DNA of 64,000 bases from Sesamum alatum (GCA_034509735.1 JACGWO010000011.1:21312979-21376978); one strand, 5' to 3'. Positions 34,162-47,671 are shown, numbered from the stretch's first letter. The notes: generated by a model from the letters alone, not told the origin. Program-made: numbers and translations.

Positions 34162-37100
34162 ATGGTGGGGGATTGGAGAGCTGCTCTTATGGCGATGCCT
34201 GGAGCACCTAGAGGATGAGAGGTTTTTCCAGTTGAAAGTCCACAACCTGATGTTGTGGTAGGAGAAATCGCAGAGAACATAGAGAACAGGAGAGTGCGGG
34301 AGATCGGATTGCAGCTGCTACAATTCGAGAATCCAAGCATGTTGTTGGTGAGTACACCTTTGACGTCTCAAAATTATCTCGCCTGGAGTAGATCGGCAAA
34401 AATTGTGTTGCGCGCAAAGATGAAATTAGGCTATGTGACTGGATTTGTGGTTAAACCACCTCTAGACGCACCTGAGTTTGAGCTTTGGGATAGGACAGAT
34501 TCGATGGTGTTCTCCTGGTTGTTGAACTCTATTTCCAAGGAAATAAGGCATATGTTTCTGTATGTTGAATCTGCTTATGAATTCTGGAAGGAATTAGAGC
34601 AATGGTTTGGAGACTACAATGGTGCCTTGATCTACCAGCTGAGGAGTGAAATCGCATCTATTAGTCAGGGAAATGCATCTGTTGTTGACTATTTCACTAA
34701 ACTAAAATGCATGTGGGATGAATTGCATGTCTGAGGCCTATTCCATGACACTCATGTGGTTGCCATTGTGGTTCTAATCGTGCAGTTCTGGAACAAAACT
34801 CTGAAAACCAGGTCATGGAGTTTCTTATGGGGCTCAACGAGTCCTACGACACTATTCGCGATCAGATTCTGGCATTAGATCCTTTACCACAGATTCACAA
34901 GGCGTATTCTATGATTCAAAGAGTAGAGAAGCAAAGGCTGGTGAATCTTAGTCTAGGTGAATCTATTGCAACTGAAACTCAAGGTGTCACGTTGCAAGCT
35001 CAATCTCAGGATGATACGAAAGGAAAGGCTATTGTCGTCTACAGAGGCAACGAAAATAGGAAGAACAATTTCGTGGATAAAAAGCAACTCTGTTGTGAAA
35101 ACAGCGGCAGAACGGGGCATTCTCGTGACACATGCTTCAAGATTCACGGTGTTCCCAACTGGTACAAAGCACTAGCTAGCCAAAGGAAGGAGTTGGGAGC
35201 AGGATCCTCACGAGGTCGCAAGGCAGCTTCTCAAGAAGAGTCTGATACAAGTGATGATAGGTCCTTCACACTTTCGGATGCAGTCATGGAACTAGTGCAA
35301 TTGATGAAGACCACAACTCAAAATGATCCACTGCAAGTTAATTTTTCCCAACTCAATGACCTTGAAGATTTCTCTGGTAATGTCGCCTTAAACACCTCAT
35401 TGTCTGCACTAGTTTCCACTGAGTGGATTATTGATTCGGGAGCAACCAACCACATGAGTGGTGATCTCGAATTATTTCATAAATTTACAATTCCTGAAAA
35501 GGCAATACGAATAAGTCTCCCCGATGGAATTAAGTGAAAGGTAAAACTGATAAGAGAGGTGAAATTATCTAATGCTATTACACTCATACCTGTCCTGTTT
35601 GTGCCTTCATTCAAATACAACTTAATTTCTATGCAGGACCTGACAAGTGGTAAGCTGAAAGCTGTTGGAAGTGTGCGTGGGAGACTTTACATGTTGAACA
35701 AATCTTCTTTTGCTGTATCTGATCATAATTCTAAAGTTTTTTCCTGTTATGTAGTTCCCAAAGGGGGTAATATGTGGCGTAGACGCTTAGGTCATACCTC
35801 TGTTCAAGTGCTTGAACAAACACACTTGCTTGAGAATAAAATTCCCATTGATGAAACAGTGTGTGATGTATGTCCCAAGGCAAAACAACAATGACTTGTG
35901 TTTCCACGTAGTGATATCCCGACTAAACATGCCTTCGAACTTGTGCACATAGACATTTGGGGACCTTATAGGGCGCGTTCCTTGACCGGTTGTCATTATA
36001 TACTCACCATTATTGATGACTTCACAAGATGCACTTGGACATTTCTTATGCAACACAAGTCACAATGTGTCACACATCTACGGAATTTTTGTAGCTTAGT
36101 GTCCACTCAATTTAGCACAAAACTTTTAAAGGTAAGGTCTGACAATGGTGGGGAATTCCTTAGCAAGGAGTGTCAAGAGTTGTTTGCCAACTTAGGAATA
36201 GAACACCAACCCTCGTGTGTATATATGCCCCCAACAAAATGGGATGGTTGAACGAAAGCATAAACACTTAGTCCAAGTAGCTGGGGCACTTATGATTGAG
36301 AGTAATTTCCCTAGGAAATTTTGGGGAGAAGCCTTACTAACTTCTACACATATCATAAATAGACTACCATCTCCATTGTTAAAATGGAAGACTCCGTATG
36401 AGCTGTTGTACAAACGGACACCCTCCTATGACCAACTAAAGGTGTTCGGGTGCTTGGCCTTTGCTACACGTACCTCACCGATTAAATATAAATTCGATAG
36501 TAGTGCTACTAAGTATGTTTCCGTTGGGTATAGTTATGGACAAAAGGGCTTTAATGTTTACGATTTGGAAACTCATTACATGCTCGTGTCCAGGGATGTC
36601 GTGTTTCATGAATCTGTATTCCCTTATTCCTCTCATTCGCAACAGACGCATGATTCCTCAGTTTTTCCTTCTATACCTGTGATGACTGATAAAGTTGATG
36701 TCTCACGACTTAGTGCAGGTACAGGTGCCATCAACGAAGCCTGCAATAGAATAGTGTTCTATAGAAACCATGACATCACCTACTCCTCCTATCTCGGCCA
36801 ACAACCTACACTTACCGTTTGATAGTGCATGTCCAGTTAGACGGTCCACTAGAACACACACTGCACCTGGATGGATGCAGGATTTTTTTTGTAACTGTGC
36901 TTCATCCTCACCAGTTGTATTATCCGCTGATTATGTGTCTTGTTTAACTTGGATTGCAGATTTACAAGAACCACGTACATACAGTGAGGCCAACCAAAGG
37001 CTGGAGTGGATTGTAGCCATGCATTAGGAGTTAGAAGCCGTAGAAAAGAACATCACGTGGGAGCTCAAGCCTCTTCCTCCGGATAAACGTGCCATAGGTT

Positions 37101-38400
37101 CGAAGTGGGTTTACAAATTGAAATTGAGGGTTGATGGTACCTTGGAGCATTGCAAGGCGCACTTAGTGGCAAAATGATTCAACAAAGTAGTGGATGTCGA
37201 CTACAATGAGTGTTTCTTGCCAGTAGCGAAGTCCATTACGGTGTGAGTGTTCTTGGTGATGGCTGCTGCAGGCAATTAGACTATCCACCTGCTCGATGTT
37301 AATAATATTTTTTTACATGGGTATCTTGACGAAGAGGTGTACATGCATCCTCCGGATGGGTATCCCACCAAACTGGGATTGGTATGTCATTTACGGAGAT
37401 CTTTGTACGGGTTGAAGTAGGCTTCCCCACAGTGGAACGCGGAGTTTACGATGAAACTGCTTGAGTTTGGTTTTCGGCAATCGGCCAATGACTCTTGCCT
37501 TTTCCTTAAAGAAACCAGTTCTCAAATTTTAGCCCTCATTGTGTATGTTGACGACATTTTGCTTATAGGTACTTGTGAGCAACTGATTCAAAAGGTCAAA
37601 CGTTATGTGGATAACCTCTTTACGATCAAGGACTTGGGGCATGCAAAGTTTTTTCCTCAGTTTGGAGATCGCTAGATCTCCCTTTGGCATATTTGTGTCC
37701 CAACGCAAGTTTTCCTCCGACATTGTGTCACATGTGGAACTGGCTACGGCGAAGTCTGCTGCAATTCCTTTGCCCCCGGGGTTAAAATTGACTTAAGATG
37801 ATCAAGGTGCACTTGCTGATCCGGAACCTTACCACCGACTTGTTGGACGACTTCTCTACTTGGGTTTTACACAACTAGATATCTCCCACGCAGTCCAGCA
37901 ACTTAGTTAATTTGTCCAATGCCCCACCTCTCAACATAGGGACGATGCCCTCCACGTCTTGCGGTACATTAAGGGAACTCTTACAAAGGGCCTATTTTTG
38001 CGACTGATTATGCACTTAACCTCACGGCTTATTATGACGTTGATTGGGCATGTTGTCTTGATTCCCAACATTCCTTGACAGGATATTGTATCTTTCTTTG
38101 GTCCTCTTTGGTCTCTTGGTAAACAAAGAAACAAACCACCGTGTCGCGCTCCTCGGCTGAAGCCGAATATCATGCTATGGCTACTACTGTTTGCGAGCTA
38201 ATTTGGTTGTCTTATCTATTTGCAGGACCTTGGCGTGGCAGTTCCGAGGCTGATCCCTTTCCTGGTGGATGATCAAGCTGCAATTCACATCACAAAAATC
38301 CCGTCTTCCATGAGCGGACTAAACACCTGGACATTGATTGCCACGTGATTCGTGATCAGTACAAACTTGGTTTTATTTTTCCTTCTCACGTCTCTCGTAC
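34162..38400 (+). pseudogene. copia gag-pol polyprotein remnant
   Basis: Gag starts at the ATG at 34162 and its domain is read at 34255-34734 and 34815-35537, ending in a degenerate zinc knuckle (HSRDTCF). Protease has WIIDSGATNHMSG (about 35430). Integrase has RRRLGH, HIDIWGP, SDNGGEF and NGMVERKH (35770-36350). RT has GSKWVYKLK and YVDDILL (37090-37570), and RNase H runs from about 38030. About ten in-frame stops and at least two frameshifts break it. Most stops are single C-to-T or G-to-A changes from CGA, CAG/CAA or TGG, as expected of deaminated methylcytosine. Confidence 0.9.
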
Positions 38401-38510
38401 CTTGTAGCTTGTTGACATGCTTACAAAGAATCTTGTTGGGGCTCGTTTCTATTTCTTTCTTGTCAAGTTGGGGCTTCTTGATGCCATTCGCCTCCAACTT
38501 GAGGGGGGGC

Positions 38511-38774
38511 TCAAGAAGTGTCAATTACTGCAGTGAAGTTGCATCCACCACCAGCCAGCTAAAATTGCATTTTCATTTTTTGTGTACAAAGTTGTAAGTC
38601 AGTTATGTTAGTTGTAGACACGTTTTTTCTTCTCATGCCAGCTTTCCTCTATAAATAGACTAGGTAGGCTACTATGGCAAAGATATCGTATAAAGAACAC
38701 TCTCTCCATCAACCCAGATCTAATTTCCATAGAACAAATGTCTTCAGATTTTTCCATACTTTTACATTTGCTCA
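38511..38774 (+). repeat. copia 3' LTR
   Basis: The first bases are TCAAGAAG where the 5' LTR has TGAAGAAG, so the terminal TG has mutated to TC. It ends TTTGCTCA like its partner. Confidence 0.9.
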
Positions 38775-39501
38775 AACTAGATGGAATTGATGCTCCTGCA
38801 GCTTCTCTATCAGGGTTCTAAGCCAGTCTGTCCGAGAATCCAACCAACTCGAAACGACGCCCCAAGGTACATCAATTAAAGCCCAACATTGCCTTGCATT
38901 ATCATAGTAGAGGAGGGCATGTTTCTCAGCTTCACCAAGAAAACCATACACAGGACAAAGAACATCTACTTCCATCCGTCATCTCAACAAACTAAGCATA
39001 ACAGACAACGGGCCATGACACAAACACCAACAGAAGTTTTTGATCTTAAGAGGAATATGTAATTTCCAGAGAAAATTCCAACTGGGGGAAATTTTGGAAC
39101 CAGAAGTTTCAGCCAACGTACCTTTCAATCGAGCTTGTTCCTAGCAGCCAACCTGTAAGCACCCTTGACAGTAAAATCACCATGCTGCGTGTAATGCCAG
39201 ATATTATGATCCGCTGTCGATGTGGCTGGAAGTGGAATAGATTTGATACAGTTGATGTCAACCTCACAAAACAACGTCTAAAGAGTAGATAGATCTGAAC
39301 CAGAACCAGAACTATTCAGATGGAGAAGGGATGCCACAGTGATCTCCTCATCAATGGACTGAGGTTGAGAAAGGAAAAGACGCGGCAACCAACGATTCTT
39401 CCACACTTTGACATTGGCATCTCCTACTTGAAAACAACACCCCACATCCAATAAACTTGGCAGTTAAGATATACTCCGCCAAGTAGCTGAAAGGTTGTAC
39501 T
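38775..39501 (-). pseudogene. LINE ORF2 C-terminal segment (zinc-ribbon region)
   Basis: On the minus strand this continues the LINE past the gypsy insertion. The reading across the join is DATLGY then SATWRSI, which is ordinary L1 ORF2 text. Further on, CPVYGFLGEAEKHALLYY is the C-terminal reverse-transcriptase zinc-binding region (C...H...C), in which the second cysteine has been lost. Stops and shifts are present. Confidence 0.8.
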
Positions 39502-40417
39502 TGTAGACAAATAGATTTTGCACCCAATCAAATGACGATAAGTGGAAAATATATATTATTTATCAATTATATTCCCTTTTCTATTTATATTTTGGAATTT
39601 ACTAAATTAATTTCAAATATAAATAGTTAATTTAATTGATATTTTAATATATATTTTATCATCAAATCAACGGCCGACAAGTGTTAATTAAGGTGTTTCG
39701 GCCAATCAAATCAAGACAAATATTTCTTATATTATCTCTTTGAAAAATACAAATATTAAAGAGATAATATAATTGACCAATGATGTCTTCCCAAATATTT
39801 AATGCATTTATCTCTTTAAATTAAAATAAAGAGGTAATACAAAAATGGTGTTCAAGTTTACCACAACTCTACCTCTTTGATAGGTATGTAAAGGTGTCTC
39901 CGGGGCTCATTCAACACACACACATACAATTGAACATACAAGCCAGAAGCATTCAAGAAATCTCGAAATCCTCTCAAGTGCAAATCAAGGAAGATCGACG
40001 ACGTTCAAAGCAAGATTAAAGGCATTCATCGCGGAAATCATCAAAAGTCAACGTTTAATTCGAGAAGAAGTCTAAAGATCGACAAATTAACGTTATCAAG
40101 ATGAAAGTCCACCTTGGCAGAAGATCAAAGTCTCAAATCCACCAAGAAATATTCCAAATTCAAGTCAGATATTCCAAATTTATAGCGTTTAATTCAGGAA
40201 CAAGTCAACAACCTCTAAGTTAACGTTATTCAAAGTCAAAGTCAACATCAAAGGAGATCAAATGTTGAGTTTCACCTCCAAAGTTGCTGAAGTCAAAGAT
40301 CACGTTCTTGAACAGAAGAATCAGAGGTTTCAAGTAGAGATTTTGCACTCACAAATACTCAAATTAAATTCAAAGAATTTATTTGTAATAATTTAGGAAC
40401 ACAAAAATTTATTTACA
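39502..40417 (+). repeat. gypsy 5' LTR, 916 bp
   Basis: It starts TGTAGACAAATAGATTTTG and ends AAAATTTATTTACA. The putative primer site follows (TTTGGCATGTCCAGTGGGAC, about 40420-40440). The second half is rich in repeated GTCAAAG/CAAAGTC-type text, and a (CA)n tract lies near 39915. Confidence 0.92.
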
Positions 40418-40487
40418 AATTTTGGCATGTCCAGTGGGACCGCTCTACCTCTCATCTCTTCCCTTCAACAAAGTCTGAACTATTTCG

Positions 40488-41700
40488 ATGGACACTCAAG
40501 GAAAAGGTGTGAAGACGGTGAATTCCAAACTTGCCACATCGAAGTCTTCAAGTTCAAGTACCAAGAGTCTAGGTGTTACTACGAGAAGCATGTTGAAGAA
40601 ATTTAATGAATATTCCCAGATGACTCCTGCTGTTGAGTCTGCTCAGAAGGACGCTTCGTACCTAGCCATGCAAGTGAAAATGATGAAGATAAATCTCCTC
40701 CGTCCTCTCCTCACTCCAAGTCTAGCTACTCATTCACAACGAGCATGGCTCTGGTCATGGTGATGAATGCTGCAACCTTAGAAGAGCAAATTGCGAGTTC
40801 TGACCAAGAGCCATCGAAGGACTCACAAAGCATGTTCGGGAGCAAGATGCCCAAATTGCTAGGTTGATCAACAAGCCAGACAACATTGGCACAAGCCAGA
40901 TTTGGGGGAAACAAGTTGAGGCTCATGATAAAGCAGAAGTATCCACAAAATAACACTATATCGAGAAAGATAAACCTGCAAAAGAGCTTCAAATCTCGTT
41001 AGATTGACTCCTATAGACCAATTGAAAGAATTCATCGAAGGGACCATCAGGAGCAAGATTGAGGGAAGCTCGAGGTCATCCTTTACTTACTCCAAGCCCT
41101 ACACTTCAAAAATTGACAGCTTGAAGATATCGATAGGCTACCAACCACCAAAGTTCCAACAAATTGACGGCAAAGCAGCACGTCACTCACTTCGTCAAAC
41201 ATGCAACAACGCTGGAACATATGGGGATCACCTAGTCAATCACTAAAAGGCAACGCATTCAACTGGTATACTAATTTGGAGGCCGGTTCAATTGATGGAT
41301 AGGAACAACTTGAGCAAGAATTTTTGAACCGCTTCTATTGCACTCGGCGTACTATCAGCATGATTGACCTTACAAATTTCCGTCAATGGAAGGATGAGCC
41401 AGTCATCGATTATACCAACAAGTGGAGGAATATGAGACTTAACTGCAACGATCAGTTATTTGAAGCTTTCGGAATTGAGATGTGAATTCAAGGGTTTACA
41501 TTGAGGCCTGCGATATATTATTCAACGACTCCTACCCAGATCATTTGAAGATTTAGCCACACGAGCACAGAATATGGATTTAAATATGACAACGAGTAGA
41601 GTGAAATGGCCACCTATCCAAAGAACCCCGCAGAGAAAGGCAAAAATCAAGAAAGGGCGCAAACCTTTCTCAAATTCTCCCAGTAAGGAATAAATGGCGG
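40488..41700 (+). pseudogene. gypsy gag remnant
   Basis: A start MDTQGKGVKTVNSKL at 40488 is followed by serine-rich text. From about 41245 to 41500 the conserved retrotransposon gag text appears in pieces (KGNAFNWYTNLE, LEQEFLNRFYCTRR, DLTNFRQWKDEP). Several stops and frame changes interrupt it. Confidence 0.8.
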
Positions 41701-42031
41701 TGAATGTAGCACCATTCAAGCTTAAGAGTGCAACAAAAGGCAACGTCACCCCAAAGAATAATGCTCCTTACGAAAGACCGCAAAGAAAATTAACTTTGAA
41801 AGATATGCAAGCAAAGCAGTATCCTTTCTTTGATTCTGATGTCCCCGACATATTTGATAACTTATTGAAGCTTAACCTCATCTAATTACCGAAGCAAAGC
41901 GACCTGAAGAAGCTGAACGAACAGATGACCCAAAGTATTACAAATATCGTCGTTTAGTTGGGATTCAATACAAGAATGCTTTGTGTTCAAAGACAAGGCT
42001 ATGCAGTTAGCTCGCCAAGGTAAAATCTCTC

Positions 42032-44860
42032 TTGAAAAAAGATACCGCAACATCAAATGTGACCTTGATCAAGTGTGGGTCTTTTGAAGGCAAAGCTTCC
42101 TGCAATACCACGTGTGGGAATGATATTGCGATCTATGAGGACATAGTGTTCGAAAAGAAAGATTCCTCTGATACTGATGAATGCATGTCCACCATTACTT
42201 TCACCGACAAAGATTTGCTTCTTGGGTCTAAACCTCATAACCGCCCCTTGTTTGTCGTTAGATGTGCACGTGAACAAAAGGTGAACAAAATATTGATCGA
42301 TGGAGGCTCTGCAATTAAAATCTTACCCATATGAACCTCAAAAGAATTAGGGATCGCAATGGACGAACTCTCAAACAATCGCCTCATGATTCAAGGCTTC
42401 AATCAAGGAGGGCAAAGGGTAGTCGGCATCATAATGATGGAATTTTTGATGGACGACATGGCGTCAACTGCACTATTTCATATTATAGACACTAAAACTT
42501 CTTACAACATGCTTCTTGGCCGCCCTTGGTTGCATGAAAATTATGTGATCCCCTCAACATGGCATTAATGCTTCAAATATCGTCGCAATGGTGTAGTGAA
42601 AAAGGTACTCGGTGATACCAAGCCTTTTATCGAAGCTGAGTCGCACTTCGTTGACGTAAAGTACTATGTCAAAATTGCCAAAAGAGGAAAAGAGATTTCG
42701 CTCTCAAAAAAACCAAAGTCACATGACGATCGAAGCGTGAGGAGAAATGAGCTACCCATTCTCGAGGCTGCATTCAAAAAGCTCAACTCTACCATTGACT
42801 CTAATCAACGTGAAGCAACCATCAAAGCCGCCACTCAAAGGATTTGTTGCCTCAACCCAAGAAGAAGAAAAGGAACATGAGACGTTGGCCATAGATGGCA
42901 AAAGATATGATCCTAAAGCCTTCAAGCTACTTGTTAAAGTTGGGTATAATCCACAAGAAAGGCTAACTCTTGGAAAACTTCCTCCTGAAGCCACCAATAA
43001 GAAGCTCCATGGACTCAACGCCACCCAGGGAATGTTCAAGGAAAATGGGCATGCAATCCAAGATTCTCGTGTGGGTGTTAGCTTTACCCCTCCTAAGCCT
43101 ATCCGCATCGCCATAAAAAGGGCCAGCAACAGCCATGTCAGTCTAAGTTTTTCTTCAACTGAAGATGATCAAAGGGAAGAAAAATCTATGAGAGTTTGTC
43201 TTCAATGGACTTGGACTGCGTAAAAGAATGATACATAGGAAGACCAACAATCAATCTGTCTTTGATAGACTCGGTCCACGTAGAAGGACGGGGTATCCAA
43301 AGAAAATTTTATCCAAGGTAGCCCCACATTCAAAGAAAAACATCACGTCCTCATATACACAAAAGCGAAGTTTGATTCCTTCCAGAATGAGACGCCACAC
43401 AACTTTAGACATATCATGTGGCAGAGACAAACTATGGTCTTCACGTAAGCTCAACTTGATGACGAGGATGACAGAGAAAGCATAGCATCATCCAATTATA
43501 TTAACAGCAGTGCGAAAGAAGATATCGCCAATCTCATCACATCATCTTAATTTAAAATGAGGAGGTTGAAGAAGAAGATGCTGAAGACGCTCCTTGAGAA
43601 ATTGAGGCAAGCGTTAAAGCCACCATTATGAGTTGAAAGAAGTCAATCTAGGTGATGCTGAGGATCCCCAGCCAATTTACACAAGTGCCTTTCTAACCCC
43701 GAAAGAAGATGAAGCTTATGTCGCGCTACTTCATGAGTATAAAGACGTGTTTGCATGGTCCTATAAAGAAACGCCTGAAGTAGATCCAAAAGTATCTGTG
43801 CACGACCTATCCGTAAAGAAGGGGGTCCGTCTTATCGAACAAGCCCAACGAAGATTCCAACCTGAGGTAATCTCGTGATTGAAGGTGAAGTAAACAATCT
43901 CATTGAAGTTGGTTTCATTCGAGAAGTTAAGTATCCTACGTGGATTTCCCTATGAGAAAAAAGAACGGGCAGATTTTAGTGTGTGTCGACTTTAGAGACT
44001 TGAATCACGCATGCAAGGATGACTTCCCATTACCCTTTACTGAATTAATGATAGACGTTTCTACAGGTCATGAAGCCTTATCTTTCATGGATGGGTCATT
44101 TGGATATAATCAAATATGTATGGCACCGACAGACGAAGAATTGACAGCATTTAAACACTCCCTAAAGGCATATATTGCTACAAAGTCATGCCTTTTAGAT
44201 TAAAGAATGACGGCGCTACATGTCAAAGAGCAATGCAAAAGATCTTCGACGGCATGCTCCAAAAGAGTATAAAATGCTATGTTGATGACCTGGTCATGAA
44301 GTCAAAGAAACGAGGGTATCATTTCCATGACTTTGAAGAAGGTCTTCGAACCTTTGAGGAGATACTAACTAATTATGAACCCTTCCAAATGTGCATTTGG
44401 ACTGACATCCGAAAAGTTTTGCTTGGGTTCATCGTCCGCCAGCGAGTATAGAAATTGAGCAAGCCAAGATCGATGCCATTTTAAGAATGTCGGAACCTCA
44501 AAACATCCATGAGCTTAAGATCTTGCAAGGAAAGCTTGCATATCTATTTAATGAAGCATTCTGTGTTGGTTGCACCTGTTCCCGGACGCCCCTTAATCTT
44601 GTACGTCGCTGCTCAAGAGTGCTATGTGGGAATCTTACTTGCCCAGAAAAAAAATGCGGGGAAAGAGAATGCTTTATACTATTTAAGCAGAACAATGACA
44701 CTAAACGAGCTCAGTTATTCACCTATCGAAAAGCTATGTTTGGCACTCATCTTCCCAATCCAAAAGTTGAAGCATTACTTTCAATCACACATTGTCTGTC
44801 TGGTTTCAAAAACAAATCCTCTGAAATATGTTATGACAAAGCCAGTGCTTTTTTGATAGA
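42032..44860 (+). pseudogene. gypsy protease, reverse transcriptase and RNase H remnant
   Basis: The protease is marked by the LIDGGSAIKILP-type active site (about 42295-42330). RT has VCVDFRDLNHACKDDFPLP (about 43980), MPFRLKNDGATCQRAM (44188) and catalytic YVDD (44278-44289). RNase H has LYVAAQECYVGILLAQ and LSYSPIEKLCLALIF (44600-44760). The frame changes at least four times. Confidence 0.9.
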
Positions 44861-45144
44861 CTCGCAAGATGGTAACTTCAGTTGCAACAATTCTAGATCA
44901 TATAGGTTCCTCAAAAGGCCATGAAGGGCTAAGTTTTAGCAAATGTTTTAGTTGATCACCCTATGCCTGTCAAGTGGGAGTTCTATGATGATTTGCCTGA
45001 TGAAAAGTTCTTATGATTGAAGTTACACCACTCTCGAAGATGTACTTTGATGGAGCTTCCCTTAAAGAAGGAGTCGGTGCTGGAGAGATTGAAACTTTTG
45101 AATAGAGAGAGAAGAAAGAATAGAAAAAAAAACAAACAAAAAGA

Positions 45145-46377
45145 ATGGAGGAGAAGAGAGAGAGTTCACCGAAAATAAACACGAAAAGAGGGAGGCGCAA
45201 GAAGATCAAACAAGTGGAAGAAGAAGCGAAGCTAAAAAGCAGCAACATCTTTGATGGGCGTAATATTGTTCAACAAACAGGGCCTTATTACGGCATTTCG
45301 TCTCCACCAGGGTATTTATCTACACCAGAAGATACTTCCACGGATTCAAGGTGTCAAACTCGATATGCTAAGGCACTCGTAGAAAAGGAAGCTGCATTGA
45401 ACGCTCCGTCAAGATCTCCGTTCCAAAATGATGATGACGGGAGTCCTTCTGTTAATTCAACCTTGTTGCTGGTGAAGTAAATTCTTTTCAGCACCAAGAG
45501 ACTGCAACCAGCCAGCAATGTTCCAGCCCAAGTATTTGCATCGGGATCTCCAATGCAAGCTCAGGACTTATATTCTTAATATGAGAACGATACAACTATC
45601 TCTTCCGAAATTGAAAACCGACTGACTGCCTCCAAGAACATACTAGAGTTGGAGAAGTTTACCTCAGATCTCTTTGAAGCAACTCCCCCCCCCCCCCCTG
45701 CTCGGACGAAATTATGGTTGACAACAACAACCTCCGTGAAACGGAGGATAAGTTGTCTCCAACATCTTTCCCCATGGCCTAGAGCATATTGCCGACAAAA
45801 ATGGCCCAAACAGTGAGCACCCTACTATGCCATCAAGTCATAAGGTCATTGTCCAAGTCGAGAATCCATTTGTTACTGTCGAGGGGTACAAAGTGAAAAA
45901 ACGAGATTGTGCCTCTCGTTAAGGCCATCTTCGCAAAGTATGGGGACATTGGTAAAGACAAAACGTTTTCAAATGAATCACATTCGTGCCTCCTGGAGTT
46001 GGTTTGCAGCATTTACAAGTGGCTAAAAGTTTCAAAACTAATGCAGTTGACGCCGTTGGAGCTGCAATCCATGTCCGGACAAATTGGAGACCTGGAACTT
46101 GTAAAGGTGGACATCGGATGGCTTTGTCAACGACTCAATCAGATATCCAAGGCCAGACAGCTAGTTGAAGGTGTTCCGACTTTCAAGGATGTCGAAGCAA
46201 GAACATACTAATGATTGATGAAAAGAAGAAAGCCGTGGAAACGTACGAAAAGGAGATGGAAACTTGCATGGCTGCTGTTAAAAGGTTGCAAGAAAAGGAG
46301 GAGTTAGCTGATGTTCTAAGTCGGGTTGATCACATTAAGAACTTCTATGAGGGGAAGTTGGTGCATGGACTTATTTA
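45145..46377 (+). pseudogene. PEARLI-4 (phospholipase-like) retropseudogene
   Basis: It starts MEEKRESSPKINTKRGRRKK at 45145, a basic N-terminus, and is followed by low-complexity text. The PEARLI-4 domain is at 45905-46210: LVKAIFAKYGDIGKDKTF, LLELVCSIYKWL, LTPLELQSM and VDIGWLCQRLNQI. A coiled-coil tail (EKKAVETYEKEMETCMAAVK, about 46225) ends at TAG near 46376. It contains a stop at 45478 and several frame changes, so it is not functional. PEARLI-4 is a plant family of unclear biochemical role despite its phospholipase-like name. The assignment rests on motif resemblance, not a search. Confidence 0.7.
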
Positions 46378-46387
46378 GACTCTTTAA

Positions 46388-47671
46388 CAATATTTTTGGA
46401 CTCGGACCGGACCGGCCGGTCCGACCGGAAACCAGCCAGGTCCTCCATCTGGGTCCATGGTTAAAAATCGCTCCCCAACGGACCGGTACACACCATTCAG
46501 ATCGGTCCACAATTTTTTTCAAAAAATTAAAAAAAAGGGAGATGAAAATTGAAAATCGGTCAATCAAAACAAAAGGGGAAAAAAGTTGGCCATTTAGGTT
46601 TTCTTCACAGGTTCACATACAAAAATTCATTCTTCTCTCAACTCAACCTACCTCTCTCAAATCTCAAATTATCAACTCAAATCAACTCAAGTTATTGTAC
46701 AAATCTCAAGAGGTAATTTATAATTTTTCTTACCTATTCCATTAACTATATGTACGAATTTTTATTTTTTATTTTTAATATTTGTGTAATAGTTATTCTT
46801 GAAAAAGGGGTCGCCACCCTTTCACCGTTGTTTAACAACAGAAACAGCAACCAACAACTGTTGTTTCTGTTGTTAAACAACAGAAGCAGCAGCAAGTTGT
46901 TGCTCTGTTGTTACTTGTTCATATTCTGTTGTTACTCTGCTGCTTTGTTGTCACTTGTTCAATGTTCATAATTTTTGTCATTTTATTTATGTAAAAATAT
47001 GTATTTTATTGCAATTATATTGAGTATATAAGTATTTATTGCAATTATGTTGATTATTTATTACAATTACGTTGAGTATTTATTGCACTTTTGATTATCT
47101 ATTGCAATTATTCTAATTGTTGGTTATTTTTATTTGTAGTTAATGGAGGAGACTACGGATTTCCGAACCACACCAAATGAATCTCAATCTGTTAGTGGAT
47201 CTAGAGTAGGACAAGCACCTCAAAACAATCCAAGGCAGAAAAAAGACAGCCTGGAAACACGTTACTGAGGCGACAACTAGTGAAGGAAGTAAGATATTAA
47301 CGTGTGATTATTGTCTCACTACTTCAGAGGTGGAGGAATCAATAGAATGAAACAACATCTTGCTGGATAAAAAGGGAATGTAACAAGTTGCAAGAAATTG
47401 CCTCCAGAAATGATATTTATGATTCAAGGCTCTTTGAAGGATTTATGTTGAACTTATACACTTAGTATGTTTAGTTGTTAGTATATTTACTTTAAGTTTT
47501 GCTGGTATATTTATGCATAATTATATATATATATAATTGTTAGTATGTTTATGTATAATTATATATATAGTAGGGTCCGGGTCAATCGGTTTTTTACTCC
47601 AGTCTGACCGGTCGGACCAGTGACCCAGTGACATGACCGGTTCGATGTCCGGTCCGGGTCTGAAAACATTG
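46388..47671 (+). mobile_element. hAT DNA transposon, non-autonomous, 1,284 bp
   Basis: An exact 8-bp duplication CTCTTTAA (46380-46387 and 47672-47679) flanks the inverted ends CAATATTTTTGGACTCGGAC and GGTCCGGGTCTGAAAACATTG. The subterminal regions are rich in CCGG and GGACCGG, probable transposase binding sites. Only a transposase N-terminus remains, namely the BED-finger exon at 47143-47430. An inverted GTTTAACAACAGAA structure lies near 46828-46885. Confidence 0.92.
47143..47430 (+). pseudogene. hAT transposase BED zinc-finger fragment
   Basis: ATG at 47143 follows an acceptor-like TTTGTAG. Across two frame changes one reads AWKHVTEA, LTCDYCL, RGGGINRMKQHLAG and a following VTSC, matching W-x-H...C-x2-C...H of BED fingers in hAT transposases. 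The rest of the transposase, including the DDE core and dimerisation domain, is deleted. Confidence 0.8.

Larger units (their letters stand above)
33813..38774 (+). mobile_element. Ty1/copia LTR retrotransposon, 4,962 bp
   Basis: Flanking 5-bp duplications AACTA lie at 33808-33812 and 38775-38779. The LTRs are 33813-34076 and 38511-38774, each 264 bp. The primer-binding site TGGTATCAGAGCC (34077-34089) matches initiator tRNA-Met, and a polypurine tract GAGGGGGGG lies just before the 3' LTR. Coding order is gag, protease, integrase, RT, RNase H, as in copia. The LTRs differ at roughly twenty positions by eye, so it is not young. It was inserted in the LINE 3' UTR. Confidence 0.95.

Noticed and set aside
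45145..45480. Independent functional small gene
   Set aside because: It lies inside a poly(A)-tailed retrocopy with later stops and frame changes and has no promoter of its own.
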